Shown: positions 1 to 8,614, counted from the stretch's first letter. The stretch: DNA of 64,000 nt from JAISGQ01 sp045604965 (GCA_045604965.1 JAZUPB010000053.1:1-64000), one strand, 5' to 3'. The notes: generated by a model from the letters alone, not told the origin. A program made the numbers and translations.

Positions 1-305
1 GACCTCCTTTCCGGCAGGGTTAGTGCAGATTGTAGTTGTAGGATTGCCGTTTGTAGTTCCTTTGCGGCTTTGTCTGAATGCTGAAGTTTCAGCTCGCCGT
101 ACACATCGGTCATTGCTCTGATGAGTTCGTTGTACTCAACAGGCGGCGACTCCTTCGGCACATATCCGTTGACAAGCATTCGGATATAGTTTGATTTGCT
201 CAAGCCGCTGTGTTGGGCGTTTCGGGTGAGCTTGTCCATCTCGCTTTGAGAGAGACGGATGTTGAGTTGAGTGTCTCTGTTTCGCGTAATTATCGTTCCT
301 TTCAT
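1..305 (-). CDS. MobC-like relaxosome protein, C-terminus cut by window edge
   Basis: I translated this myself from ATG 305 to the left edge (about 101 residues visible). The N-terminus reads MKGTIITRNRDTQLNIRLS, a ribbon-helix-helix type start, followed by a helix around SGLSKSNYIRMLVNG, as in plasmid-mobilisation MobC proteins. MobC family members help the relaxase bind oriT; the relaxase itself would lie beyond the left edge. No strong ribosome binding site precedes the ATG. Together with the Cys-rich VLP gene and repA downstream it marks an integrated mobilisable or conjugative element. It could be another RHH accessory protein, but the context favours MobC. Confidence 0.75.
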   Translation of the reverse strand, partial: MKGTIITRNRDTQLNIRLSQSEMDKLTRNAQHSGLSKSNYIRMLVNGYVPKESPPVEYNELIRAMTDVYGELKLQHSDKAAKELQTAILQLQSALTLPERR

Positions 306-370
306 CGTGGATTTTGTGCTGGGGTTATAGGGGCTGTGCCCCTGCAAAAGTATCACTTTGCGGCGGAGTA

Positions 371-406
371 GGTCAATCGCCATCGGCGGTTGGCTATACA
401 AAGCCA
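371..406. other. candidate oriT hairpins upstream of mobC
   Basis: Two adjacent inverted repeats lie about 70-100 bp upstream of mobC. One is CAATCGCC (374-381) facing GGCGGTTG (385-392), with one mismatch. The other is a perfect TGGCT (391-395) / AGCCA (402-406). In mobilisable elements the nick site and its hairpins usually sit just upstream of mobC/mobA. The location and structure fit an origin of transfer, but I cannot identify a nic consensus. Inference only. Confidence 0.35.
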
Positions 407-564
407 TTGCTCGCTATTCAATAAGACGCGTCTTTCTCTGCTCCTTACTCTATGTGGCATTTACCAAACCGGCTCAATATATTTGTTTCATCTTTACCTC
501 AAGTTTCCATTTTGGGAACTTGGCGTTCCTATAGCATAAGCGTATCATCACTGTAGACTTAAAG

Positions 565-593
565 TGGCATGTTGCCAATTTGACAACATGCCA
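565..593. repeat. perfect 10-bp inverted repeat in the non-coding stretch 306-729
   Basis: TGGCATGTTG (565-574) and CAACATGCCA (584-593) form a perfect hairpin with a 9-nt loop. A second imperfect one (AAGTTTCC/GGAACTT) lies near 500-520. The stretch from 306 to 729 otherwise shows no gene. These structures may be binding sites for transfer or replication proteins, or remnants of a second control region. Confidence 0.5.
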
Positions 594-729
594 AAATCAA
601 ACTATCTACTTCGGATAGGCTTGTGTTTCCGATTCTTGTCCGCCTTTAGAACTCCGTTTTTGAGGAAAAAGGTAAAATTACCTTAATCTCTCGGTTTTGA
701 GGTTTGAACACCGCATTGCTATGCGCTTT

Positions 730-1104
730 TTATGCCCCTAAATCCGGACATTGCATAGTTCTTTTTCGCCGTTTTCGTTCAGCGTCTTTTCGCCGTTCCT
801 GCACATCCGAGCAGCTTGGGCAGTACTTCTGTCTGTTCGACGCAGGTACATATGCCGCACCGCAGCGCACGCACGGTTTGCAGTTCTGCGGCTGCATAAT
901 TTCTGCTTCGAGCTGTGCGTCATTCGGTAGCACGGCTTTTGCGAAGTAATTGCAGAATATGCCGCTGAACGAAATGAGCTGTACACAGGCGTGTGTGTCT
1001 CCGTCGTCGAGCAGCAGACAGTTTCCGTCGCAATAATTGCAGCAGTGACTCTTCACCAACCGATTCACTCTGCGTGATTGCGCCGATGTTAGTTTGATTG
1101 CCAT
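730..1104 (-). CDS. Cys-rich VLP domain protein of mobile elements
   Basis: A 124-residue protein with many cysteines: CCNYCDGNC near residue 21, C40, C51, CKPC/C around 75-82, and a C-terminal CPSC near 95 followed by a very basic tail (RKDAERKRRKR). The VLP signature is in AVLPNDAQLEAE around residue 57. This matches the Cys_rich_VLP family, which is found almost only on Firmicutes integrative and mobilisable elements and has no established function. The paired CxxC motifs suggest zinc binding. An AGAGGTGAAG ribosome binding site precedes ATG 1104. It lies between mobC and repA, the usual arrangement. Confidence 0.8.
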   Translation of the reverse strand: MAIKLTSAQSRRVNRLVKSHCCNYCDGNCLLLDDGDTHACVQLISFSGIFCNYFAKAVLPNDAQLEAEIMQPQNCKPCVRCGAAYVPASNRQKYCPSCSDVQERRKDAERKRRKRTMQCPDLGA

Positions 1105-1130
1105 AGATTCTTCACCTCTTTTCTCTGATT

Positions 1131-1154
1131 AATTTGTGGGGGCAGTATTCATTA
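1131..1154. repeat. 24-bp direct repeat, copy 1
   Basis: AATTTGTGGGGGCAGT followed by TTC and TTAA. A second copy with two differences lies at 1954-1977, on the other side of repA. On the minus strand both copies fall next to former gene starts or ends, so they may be short duplications left by element rearrangement. Confidence 0.6.
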
Positions 1155-1351
1155 AGCTAATCCGCCAAATTGACTGATTAGCAAAGTCGATTTATTACCA
1201 GACGGAGAATAAAAAAACAGCCGCCTGTTCAGCAGCTGTTCATTCATATTCAATTCGTGATTGTCTTTGCTATTCCTTCTTTCGGCTGGTAAATAAATAT
1301 ATTCTCTCAGTCTTACTGCACTCAGTCTTATTACATTCTGATTAGCAGAAG

Positions 1352-1696
1352 TCAAGAGTTCTGTTTTTCAGAAGTCGGGGCAGGCAGTACATAGATCATC
1401 GTCGGATTGCCCTGTCCTTGCTTTTGACGTTCTATCAATCCGAAGTCCTCAAGCTCTATCAGAATCCTGCAAGCCTTATCGTGAGCGCACGGCAGCGTTT
1501 CACATATCTCACGTATTGTGAAGTAGATGAATACCCGTCCGTTACGGTCTATCCATTCGTTGCTCAAGGATAGACTGGCGCGGTCTGCCATAAGTGCGTA
1601 AAGCAGTTTTGCGTAGACTGACAGAAAGCGGTATTTATTGCCGTAGATGAGCGATTTAGGCATTCGGATGAATGCGTTTTGATTGGTTGATTTCAT
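1352..1696 (-). CDS. replication initiator RepA, N-terminal domain only (truncated)
   Basis: A 114-residue protein with the RepA N-terminal fold: FIRMPKSLIYGNKYRFLSVYA, then LLYALMADRASLS, NEWIDRNGRVFIYFTI and LIELEDFGLIERQKQGQG. This is the winged-helix DNA-binding part of plasmid/ICE initiators that are normally 250 residues or more. I chose ATG 1696 because GGAGGG sits 8 nt upstream; the longer frame has no site. The protein stops just after PTSEKQNS. Downstream the same frame holds several stops, and a 67-codon frame (1152-1355) overlaps by 4 nt and looks like decayed repA tail rather than a real gene. So it is probably a replication remnant. Confidence 0.75.
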   Translation of the reverse strand: MKSTNQNAFIRMPKSLIYGNKYRFLSVYAKLLYALMADRASLSLSNEWIDRNGRVFIYFTIREICETLPCAHDKACRILIELEDFGLIERQKQGQGNPTMIYVLPAPTSEKQNS

Positions 1697-1953
1697 GTTG
1701 TATATCCCTCCAATTATATAAATGGGTAAAATCTTAAAAAAGAGCACTTATTACGCAACAGTATTTTTGAATTATCCGCAACATTGAAATACCGCATAGT
1801 GGTGCGCGGTTTGAGCCTCGGGGTGTTCTTTGACTGAATTTGCGCAACAAAAAAGCACCTGTCTTGCGGTAGATGCTTAATCAATTTGGGAATGGTTCTA
1901 TTAATAACGACAGAAAAACTTGCGTAATGTTCCTGTCGAGCAATCTTTTTACG

Positions 1954-1977
1954 AATTTGTGGGGGCAGTGTTCGTTA
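1954..1977. repeat. 24-bp direct repeat, copy 2
   Basis: Second copy of the repeat at 1131-1154, about 820 bp away in the same orientation. The surrounding stretch 1697-2288 holds no convincing gene; it looks like decayed element DNA until the ABC operon promoter. Confidence 0.6.
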
Positions 1978-2130
1978 ACGCAGCAAGATGTTTCATTGGA
2001 AATATCTCACAAACAGATACTAAGTATAATATGCTCGAAAAATATCCCTCTGCTTATTAGGACACTTATAATGGGGTTGTAAACCATATTTAAGAAAATA
2101 ACACCTTTTTATTTCGCTGCGCATTTGATT

Positions 2131-2208
2131 CACTTACAGAAAAGTGACTAAAATGTCACCGAACATTTCACCCGGGAGTCATTTACTTTGAGAATCATCT
2201 GCTATAAT
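2131..2208 (+). promoter_or_regulatory. operator-like inverted repeats and promoter of the ABC operon
   Basis: GTGAC-N6-GTCAC (2144-2159) is a perfect inverted repeat, and it overlaps CACTT-N6-AAGTG (2131-2146). A TATAAT at 2203-2208 lies about 45 bp downstream; the -35 is weak. An upstream palindrome plus a weak -35 is what one expects for activation by an OmpR-family regulator, and such a regulator is encoded at 5879. The link is inferred. Confidence 0.5.
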
Positions 2209-2288
2209 TAGACCATATCCTGAACGAGCGAAGCAAACCACCGCTCACAACAGCACAGAAGAAACAGATAAACCGGAGGTTAACTTAA

Positions 2289-2993
2289 ATGGAAATATTA
2301 AGATGCGAAAACATAACCAAGGAATACGGCGAGGGAAACACCCGCATAAAGGCGCTTGATGATGTTTCATTCAGCGTGGAAAAAGGCGAATTCGTGTCAA
2401 TTATCGGCCCGTCCGGCAGCGGCAAATCGACTTTGCTGCATATCCTCGGCGGTGTTGACAAGCCCACATCCGGAAAGGTATTCATCGAAAGTACTGACAT
2501 CCACAGCCTCAACGAAGATAAGCTGGCGATTTTCAGACGTCGCCAGATCGGTCTTATATACCAGTTCTATAACCTCATGCCGGTGCTCAACGTGGACGAA
2601 AACATCGTGCTGCCCCATCTGCTGGACGGCAGAAAAATGGACAGAGAACGTCTTGACAGCATAGTGGATTATCTCGGCCTGACCGAGCGGCGAAACAATC
2701 TTCCCAGTCAGCTTTCGGGCGGACAGCAGCAGCGTGTGGCAATCGGCAGAGCAATGTTCAACCGTCCCGCTATCGTTCTTGCGGACGAACCTACAGGTAA
2801 TCTCGACCGCAAAACAGGCGAAGAGATAATGGCTCTGTTAAAGGATTCCAACCGCAAGCATAAGCAGACACTTATCCTCATCACCCACGATGAGAGCATA
2901 GCGCTTCAGGCCGACCGCATCATCTACATCGAGGACGGCAAAATAGCCCGTGACGAGCGTATACGCATACTTGGAGGCAGCAGCAATGACTAA
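2289..2993 (+). CDS. ABC transporter ATP-binding protein (LolD/BceA-type)
   Basis: 234 residues, the normal size for the ATPase of an FtsX-type transporter. Walker A is GPSGSGKST (about residues 40-48), the Q-loop is near YQFYNLMPVL, the signature is LSGGQQQR (around 142), Walker B is VLADEPTGNLD and the switch histidine is in LITHD. It starts at ATG 2289 behind GGAGG. The next gene overlaps it by 8 nt, so the two are translated together. It powers a MacB/BceAB-type system that typically removes peptide antibiotics from the membrane or drives envelope functions rather than bulk export. Confidence 0.92.
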   Translation: MEILRCENITKEYGEGNTRIKALDDVSFSVEKGEFVSIIGPSGSGKSTLLHILGGVDKPTSGKVFIESTDIHSLNEDKLAIFRRRQIGLIYQFYNLMPVLNVDENIVLPHLLDGRKMDRERLDSIVDYLGLTERRNNLPSQLSGGQQQRVAIGRAMFNRPAIVLADEPTGNLDRKTGEEIMALLKDSNRKHKQTLILITHDESIALQADRIIYIEDGKIARDERIRILGGSSND

Positions 2994-5802
2994 TCGAAAC
3001 ATCGTTCACAAGGTGACACGCCAGTATATGTCGAAAAATAAGAAGCGCACCCTCACCACTATGCTGGGCATTATGCTTATGGTCATGCTGATGACCTGCG
3101 TTTTCGTGGGCAAGGATACAGCCGTCAATTATCTGGAGGAGCTTGCCTCGCAGGAAAAAGGCCGCTGGCACATGAGCGTATATGACATTACCCGCAAGGA
3201 ATACGATGCGATAACAAAGCTCGATTTCGTTGAGGAAACTGCGATTTCCGCCGACCTTGGCTATGCAGAATTTTCTGCTTCGGCAAACATTGAGCGCCCC
3301 TTTATCTTCATCAAGTCCTATCAGGAAAACGGCTTTGATATGATGAATATTCACGCTGTTGAGGGCAGACTTCCCGAAAAAGAAAGCGAAATAGTCATCA
3401 GCACTGCTGCTCTTGAGGATGGCGCAGAAATAAAAATCGGCGACACTCTTTCCGCTGCCTGCTTTGAGCGATACCTCGAAAAGGACGAAGCAAATGGAAC
3501 TATCACTCAGTTTCCTGCCTTCGGAATAGTGCTTAACCCCGGTGAAAAAATTGAGGTTCCGCAGAACTTTCCGTATTTCGGCAGTAACGAAGATTTTGCC
3601 GAGGTACACGAATCTACCGGTTTTGAACAGACCTACACTGTGGTCGGCTTCATCGAGCCGCCTTTCTTTGAGCGAAACAGTGCAGCTTCGTATATCGCCC
3701 TAACTGCCACCGAAACGGAACTTCCTGCCGACGCACCTTTCAATCTTTCGGTTATCTTTGACCTCAAGAATGGCGGCTTCTACGACGGTGAATTTTCCGC
3801 AAAACTTACCGCTGTTACAACTGCCGTTTCAGGCGAGAGCCGCCTCACCGAAGCAAACAGCCTGCTGCTTGCCTTCTCTGCAAATTCTCCCGATTCCACG
3901 ATAAATCTCATGGTAAAGCTGATGACGGTGTTTTTTGTGGCGCTCATCATCGCCGCATCGGTGGTGCTGATTTACAATGTGTTCAATATGTCCTTTGAGG
4001 AGCGCAGCAAATATCTTGGCATGCTGTCCTCCATCGGTGCAACGGGCAAACAGAAGCGCAGCAGCGTTTATTATGAAGCTTTTTCTCTTCTTGTCGCGGC
4101 ACTTCCCGCAGGTTTTGTACTTGGTCTGCTGGTGATAAAACTGGGTATGGTTGCCCTCAAGCCTCACCTTGACTTCCTTGTAGGAAGCTATTCCGGTGCA
4201 GGTCTTGACCGTGTTTCCCTTGAAATATCCCTTGCAGGTGTTGTTCTTACAGCAGTTTTCTCTGCCCTCACCGTATGGATCTCGGCATACATTCCTGCTC
4301 ATAAAATCAGCAAAACAGGCGCAATAGAGAGCATCAGAGGAAACACCTCCCGAAAGAGTAAGGGTTCCCCAATTAACGAAAAGCTCATTGATAAGCTTGG
4401 CGCAGAAGGTATGGTCGCAGGTGCATCAATCCTGCGCGACAGCAAAAAGAACCGCGGAATAATCGGCGCTGCGGCTGTGTTTATGGTAGTTCTCATCGTC
4501 ACCTCATTCTCCTCCAATCTAATCACAATGATGGTGGAAAAAGCCATGCTCGGCGGCGAGTCAGTCTATACTACAGTTGATTACGATTTCGGTATTGTCA
4601 GCGACATCGGAGGTCAGCATGAGGCGCAGTATGAAGCTATCAAAGCCGAAGCACTCGCAGACGAGAATGTGGAAAACATCATAGAATATTATAATGGCTT
4701 TCACCTCGCCAGAGCAGAGGCCGGCGTTTACGGCAGTGAATACTGGAACGCCGTTGATAAAATCATGGACGCCTACGGTCTGACCGAAGAGCAGAAGACT
4801 GAATACGGCAGAACACCCACAGACGAGGCCATATTCCTCATGGCATTTGATGATGCAACCTTTGCTCGCATAGTCAATGCAACTGATGCAGATGCTTCGA
4901 TAACAGGCGATGAAGCTGCAAGAGCAGCAATAATTATTCAGGACGGTGCGCTTACCACCGATAATTACATTTATCCGGGAGATGCGGATTTCAAATTCTT
5001 TGAAATAGAGCATATGACCGATAAGCAGGTAGGCGAAACCTTTGAAACCTATGTTTACAGCCCTTCCGAAATGGATTACAAAACCTTTCCGCTCACGGTG
5101 GCAGGTCTTGCCACAAAGGAACAGCTTTCCGAGATATTCATTGAGGATTCGGTCAGAATGTGTGTCATAATCAGCAGGAGCACAATGGAAGAACTCGCCG
5201 CCGTTACCCTTGAAGAAAATGGTGCAGAGTGTGAAAAAAATCTGCTTATGAAATTCAGAAACACCGATTGTACTCTTTACAGCGATCTTGCCCAGCGCAC
5301 CTATGATACCGAAAATGAATACACACCCGAAAGCATTGAGGTGTTCAGAAATGTCGGCGTTCAGGCGAAATCTATCTCCGATGCCATTACCTCGGCAATC
5401 AGAGTGCTGCTGGTATGCTTTGTGGTGCTCACATCTCTGATTTGTATGCTTAACCTGTTCAACTCGGTTCGAGGCAAGATTGCAGGACGCAAAATGGAGT
5501 TTGCGGCTCTGCGCTCCGTCGGTATGACCGACCACCAGTTTGTGAAAATGCTCACCCTTGAATGCTGTGGTATCTTCGCGGCAAGCGCCATTGCAGCCAT
5601 TGTCGTTGCTACTCCACTGATATATCTTGTGCGGACTGTGCTGGTTGACCTTTTCGGTAATCTCAGCACCTCCATTCCATTTGGCATGTATCTGCTGGCT
5701 ATTGCTTTGACCGCCGCTGCTTTGTTCCTGTTCACCTTTTTCAGCTTCAGAGCCGAAAAGAACAAAAATATTCTTGAAGACATACGCAGAGAGAGTATAT
5801 AA
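2986..5802 (+). CDS. FtsX-like ABC transporter permease
   Basis: 938 residues from ATG 2986, chosen because GGAGG lies 9 nt upstream; the longer frame from 2950 has no site. One transmembrane helix lies near residues 25-45, then a large extracellular domain. An FtsX-type three-helix core sits around residues 315-440 (MTVFFVALIIAASVVLIYNVF onward), followed by a second long soluble part and a repeated FtsX core near 815-925. This duplicated FtsX layout and the partner ATPase place it with BceB/MacB-like permeases. With the downstream sensor kinase it probably forms a peptide-antibiotic sensing and resistance module. The substrate cannot be read from sequence. Confidence 0.88.
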   Translation: MTNRNIVHKVTRQYMSKNKKRTLTTMLGIMLMVMLMTCVFVGKDTAVNYLEELASQEKGRWHMSVYDITRKEYDAITKLDFVEETAISADLGYAEFSASANIERPFIFIKSYQENGFDMMNIHAVEGRLPEKESEIVISTAALEDGAEIKIGDTLSAACFERYLEKDEANGTITQFPAFGIVLNPGEKIEVPQNFPYFGSNEDFAEVHESTGFEQTYTVVGFIEPPFFERNSAASYIALTATETELPADAPFNLSVIFDLKNGGFYDGEFSAKLTAVTTAVSGESRLTEANSLLLAFSANSPDSTINLMVKLMTVFFVALIIAASVVLIYNVFNMSFEERSKYLGMLSSIGATGKQKRSSVYYEAFSLLVAALPAGFVLGLLVIKLGMVALKPHLDFLVGSYSGAGLDRVSLEISLAGVVLTAVFSALTVWISAYIPAHKISKTGAIESIRGNTSRKSKGSPINEKLIDKLGAEGMVAGASILRDSKKNRGIIGAAAVFMVVLIVTSFSSNLITMMVEKAMLGGESVYTTVDYDFGIVSDIGGQHEAQYEAIKAEALADENVENIIEYYNGFHLARAEAGVYGSEYWNAVDKIMDAYGLTEEQKTEYGRTPTDEAIFLMAFDDATFARIVNATDADASITGDEAARAAIIIQDGALTTDNYIYPGDADFKFFEIEHMTDKQVGETFETYVYSPSEMDYKTFPLTVAGLATKEQLSEIFIEDSVRMCVIISRSTMEELAAVTLEENGAECEKNLLMKFRNTDCTLYSDLAQRTYDTENEYTPESIEVFRNVGVQAKSISDAITSAIRVLLVCFVVLTSLICMLNLFNSVRGKIAGRKMEFAALRSVGMTDHQFVKMLTLECCGIFAASAIAAIVVATPLIYLVRTVLVDLFGNLSTSIPFGMYLLAIALTAAALFLFTFFSFRAEKNKNILEDIRRESI

Positions 5803-5822
5803 TAGATTCAGCGCAAACATGG

Positions 5823-5860
5823 AAAAGACTCCGTCACAGACAGCGTGGCGGAGTCTTTTT
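5823..5860 (+). terminator. intrinsic terminator between permease and response regulator
   Basis: AAAAGACTCCG (5823-5833) pairs with CGGAGTCTTTT (5849-5859), followed by T residues. It separates the transporter pair from the two-component genes, so the latter probably depend on read-through or their own promoter. Confidence 0.8.
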
Positions 5861-5878
5861 GTAAAGTGAGGTTTATTT

Positions 5879-6553
5879 ATGACGGTATTGATAGTCGAAG
5901 ATGACGAAATAATCCTTGAGGGGCTGAAAATATCCCTTGAGCAGGAGAATTACGACATAGTGACCGCCTCCACGAAGCAGGCTGCACTTGAGATAATCAA
6001 TTCGGGCATGGAAATTAACATCAGCCTGCTGGATGTCATGCTGCCCGACGGCGACGGGTATACAATATGCAAGGAGATACGCAGTCGAAGTGACGCTCCT
6101 ATAATCTTCCTCACCGCCTGCGATGATGAGATACATACCGTTCTCGCCCTTGAACAGGGGGCGGATGATTATATCTCCAAGCCTTTCCGTATCCGCGAAC
6201 TGCTTGCCCGCATGAAAGCAGTTCTGCGCAGAACAGGTGCAGGCGGCAGCGAACAGACCCTTGTGAATATCGGTGATGCGCAGGTCAATCTGCAGAGCGC
6301 AAAGGTGTTCCGAGGCGGCGAAGAGATAGTTCTCACCGCAATGGAATATAAGCTCCTGCTTGTGTTCATTCAGCACAGAGGGCAGAATCTCAGCCGTCAG
6401 CAGATTCTGGGGCAGTTGTGGGACGAGGCAGGCGAATATGTCAACGACAACACCCTGAGCGTTTACATCAAGCGTCTGCGTAAAAAACTGGGCGATTCGG
6501 AAGATAGCCAGCTTATTCAGACTATTCGCGGCATAGGCTACCGTCTGGATTGA
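5879..6553 (+). CDS. OmpR-family response regulator
   Basis: 224 residues. The receiver domain occupies about 1-115, with acidic pair D8/D9, phospho-acceptor D52 in LLDVMLPDGDG, T near FLTACDD and lysine in YISKPF. A winged-helix DNA-binding domain occupies about 128-222, ending in VYIKRLRKKLGD and IRGIGYRLD. It is followed after 16 nt by its kinase. It likely controls the neighbouring ABC transporter, in the BceRS manner. Confidence 0.92.
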   Translation: MTVLIVEDDEIILEGLKISLEQENYDIVTASTKQAALEIINSGMEINISLLDVMLPDGDGYTICKEIRSRSDAPIIFLTACDDEIHTVLALEQGADDYISKPFRIRELLARMKAVLRRTGAGGSEQTLVNIGDAQVNLQSAKVFRGGEEIVLTAMEYKLLLVFIQHRGQNLSRQQILGQLWDEAGEYVNDNTLSVYIKRLRKKLGDSEDSQLIQTIRGIGYRLD

Positions 6554-6569
6554 CGCAGCGAGGTACAAT

Positions 6570-7559
6570 ATGGAGTTAAAGATTCAGATTATCATTGCCT
6601 CATTGGCGGCGATTCTGTGCGCTGTGCTGCACACGCCGATTGCAATGTGCATTGTTCTCGGCATTGCGCTTGTGGCGGTACTTGCCGTAAGTATTATTTC
6701 CCACAGAAAACGTGAAGAGAAGCTGGGCGAGCTTATAAATTATCTGATGCGTGTGCAGGACGACCTCACGATGCCCGATATGGACGATATGCACGAGGGA
6801 CAGCTGGGCATACTGCAAAGCGAGATTTACAAGCTTGTGGCACAGCTCAAGGAGCAGTATGCGTTTGAGAGCCGCCAGAAAACCTACATGGTGGATATGC
6901 TCTCCGATATATCCCACCAGATAAAGACTCCCATAACAGCCATTTCTGTTATGACTGAACTGCTCGCCGCTCCCGAACTGCCTGAAGAAAAGCGGCTTGA
7001 TTATACCGAAAAAATCGAAACACAGATACGAAGGATAACCTGGCTCATTAAGAATTTGCTCACCCTTTCGCAGCTTGAGGCTGATATGCTTGAGCTGAAA
7101 AAGGATAGCGTCGATCTGTCCCGTATGCTGGGCAGTATAGCCGATACCTTTGAACCTATTGCGGAAGTAAAAGGAGTGGAACTTTCACTTGATGTTCCGA
7201 ACGGCATAGACCTCATCTGCGACCGTCAATGGACGACCGAAGCCATATCCAACATCGTGAAAAACTGCATCGAACACACTCCCGAGGGCGGTTCGGTATC
7301 CGTCATCGTAAGTCAGAATAATATTGCTACCGAGATAGTCATAACAGACACCGGAGAGGGCATCGCAAAGGAGTACCTGCCTAATATATTCAAGCGTTTT
7401 TATAAAGCACCGGGTTCCTCAGGCAGCAGCGTTGGTATAGGTCTTTCCATGTCAAAGCAGATAATCATGCGCCAGAACGGAAACATCAGCGTTAAGAGTG
7501 AAGTGGGCAAAGGAAGCCAATTCTGCATAAAGCTTTATCGGTCATTTTCTTCGCAATAA
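6570..7559 (+). CDS. sensor histidine kinase, short intramembrane-sensing type
   Basis: 329 residues. Two transmembrane helices occupy about residues 5-20 and 24-43 with almost no loop between them, as in BceS-type kinases that sense through their ABC transporter. The H-box is SDISHQIKTP with H116. The N-box is IVKNCIEHTPEGG, G1 is ITDTGEGI and G2 is SVGIGLSMSK. The kinase follows its regulator directly. The lack of an extracellular sensor domain supports a transporter-coupled detox module. Confidence 0.9.
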   Translation: MELKIQIIIASLAAILCAVLHTPIAMCIVLGIALVAVLAVSIISHRKREEKLGELINYLMRVQDDLTMPDMDDMHEGQLGILQSEIYKLVAQLKEQYAFESRQKTYMVDMLSDISHQIKTPITAISVMTELLAAPELPEEKRLDYTEKIETQIRRITWLIKNLLTLSQLEADMLELKKDSVDLSRMLGSIADTFEPIAEVKGVELSLDVPNGIDLICDRQWTTEAISNIVKNCIEHTPEGGSVSVIVSQNNIATEIVITDTGEGIAKEYLPNIFKRFYKAPGSSGSSVGIGLSMSKQIIMRQNGNISVKSEVGKGSQFCIKLYRSFSSQ

Positions 7560-7573
7560 TTTGCAATAAGATC

Positions 7574-7608
7574 AAGGAGCAGCCGCAAAAAATGTGGCTG
7601 CTCCTTTT
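7574..7608 (+). terminator. intrinsic terminator after the kinase
   Basis: AAGGAGCAGCCGC (7574-7586) faces GTGGCTGCTCCTTTT (7594-7608): a stem of about 12 bp with a T run. It ends the two-component transcript. Confidence 0.85.
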
Positions 7609-7614
7609 GTGAAA

Positions 7615-7995
7615 TCAGGAATTTAATAACAGATGGCTTATAATCTCTGAGGCTCTTTGCCTGATATTGTTCATCCGCTGCACCCATTCCATTTGATTCT
7701 CTGCTTTGAACTGTTCGGTTGTTCCCTCGCTTTCCGCCATTTCTTCCATCAACCGAAAAAGCATATCCTCCGCCTGACGGTCAATATCTGCGAGGTAATC
7801 ATTGAGCTTGCCGGTCATCAGCAGGTCGTAGTACAATGCACGCTTATGTTCCCTTATGTATCGCAAGTGTCGCTGTCCCCAGATGCCGATTGGCTCTGGC
7901 TCTTTTTCCGGCTCGTCATCTCCGGCGAGATAATAGATGTCGCCGATAAGCTCATACCGCAAACCGGTGTGCTCGTCGGTTATGTATTTCTCCAT
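7615..7995 (-). CDS. TnpV family mobile-element protein
   Basis: 126 residues from ATG 7995, which has GGAGG upstream; the longer frame does not. The pattern MEKYITDEHTGLRYELIGD, then IGIWGQRHLRYIREHKRALYY, LMTGKLNDYLADID and WVQRMNNIRQRASEII, is the TnpV family. TnpV is a small protein encoded on Tn4451-like and other Firmicutes elements; its role in transposition is unknown. It ends a three-gene minus-strand cluster with the next two genes. Confidence 0.8.
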   Translation of the reverse strand: MEKYITDEHTGLRYELIGDIYYLAGDDEPEKEPEPIGIWGQRHLRYIREHKRALYYDLLMTGKLNDYLADIDRQAEDMLFRLMEEMAESEGTTEQFKAENQMEWVQRMNNIRQRASEIISHLLLNS

Positions 7996-8005
7996 AGCTA
8001 ACCTC

Positions 8006-8185
8006 CTATCTGCGTCCGAATCGCTTCTTAAAAGAGGCATCGATTACTTTCAGAAGTAGCCTATCGAGTGCATCATTATATTGACCTTCTTGTATGAGCT
8101 GATTCCGCATGGAATTAAGAGCGTTCACAAGGACTCTGTGTTCGAAATCATCAATCTTCAGTATGTATTTCTTTTCCATAGTCAT
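8006..8185 (-). CDS. small mobile-element protein of unknown function
   Basis: About 59 residues, MTMEKKYILKIDDFEHRVLV onward, ending in a basic KKRFGRR tail. Proteins of this look accompany tnpV in integrative elements, but I know no function. The start ATG 8185 overlaps the stop of the upstream gene (TGATG), which suggests coupled translation. An in-frame ATG at 8179 has slightly better spacing from GGAGG (8190-8194) and is the alternative start. Confidence 0.65.
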   Translation of the reverse strand: MTMEKKYILKIDDFEHRVLVNALNSMRNQLIQEGQYNDALDRLLLKVIDASFKKRFGRR

Positions 8186-8484
8186 CAATCCTCCGAATAA
8201 CTTGTGAACGGTGCTTCGGTGCTGACAAATGTGTCGTAGGTGAATGCTGCACCGAGGCGGAATCCCATAATGAAGCTGTCGAGATTTGATTCACTGTTGA
8301 CCTCGTGCCATGCGTCAACATAGGCGATAAATAGTTTCTTCAATTCTTCGGTCAGAGTTTTGGAGAGAATCTCTTCGCTGTTCACCATGACTTCAAGCTG
8401 TTTCTGTGCCGATTTATTCAATTTCGTACTGCGTTCCTGCGGCTCGATATTTCCGTAGTAGAATTGTTTTATGAAGTGTCTCAT
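8185..8484 (-). CDS. DUF6809-type mobile-element protein
   Basis: About 99 residues beginning MRHFIKQFYYGNIEPQER, with a helical middle and the ending SFIMGFRLGAAFTYDTF. The small 'YYGNI..PQE' start and the FxxGFRLG motif fit the DUF6809 family found on Firmicutes elements. GAGGAG lies 8 nt before ATG 8484; an in-frame ATG at 8490 is also possible. Function unknown. It leads the tnpV cluster. Confidence 0.65.
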   Translation of the reverse strand: MRHFIKQFYYGNIEPQERSTKLNKSAQKQLEVMVNSEEILSKTLTEELKKLFIAYVDAWHEVNSESNLDSFIMGFRLGAAFTYDTFVSTEAPFTSYSED

Positions 8485-8614
8485 AGTCATGTCTCCTCGT
8501 AGTATGTAATCATTTTACGAAGAAACCATTGAATAACACAAATGTGCGGTGTAAAACATGTGTATTGCTGCCGTTGTATTAATGATTTAATCAAGTCCGT
8601 TATGAACACTCGCA

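Noticed and set aside
1152..1355. 67-codon minus-strand gene overlapping the repA end
   Set aside because: No ribosome site, no recognisable domain, and its place suggests the decayed C-terminal part of repA.
4561..5820. 419-codon minus-strand frame inside the FtsX permease gene
   Set aside because: Shadow of the permease; no ribosome site and no domain. Many similar shadows elsewhere were left out.
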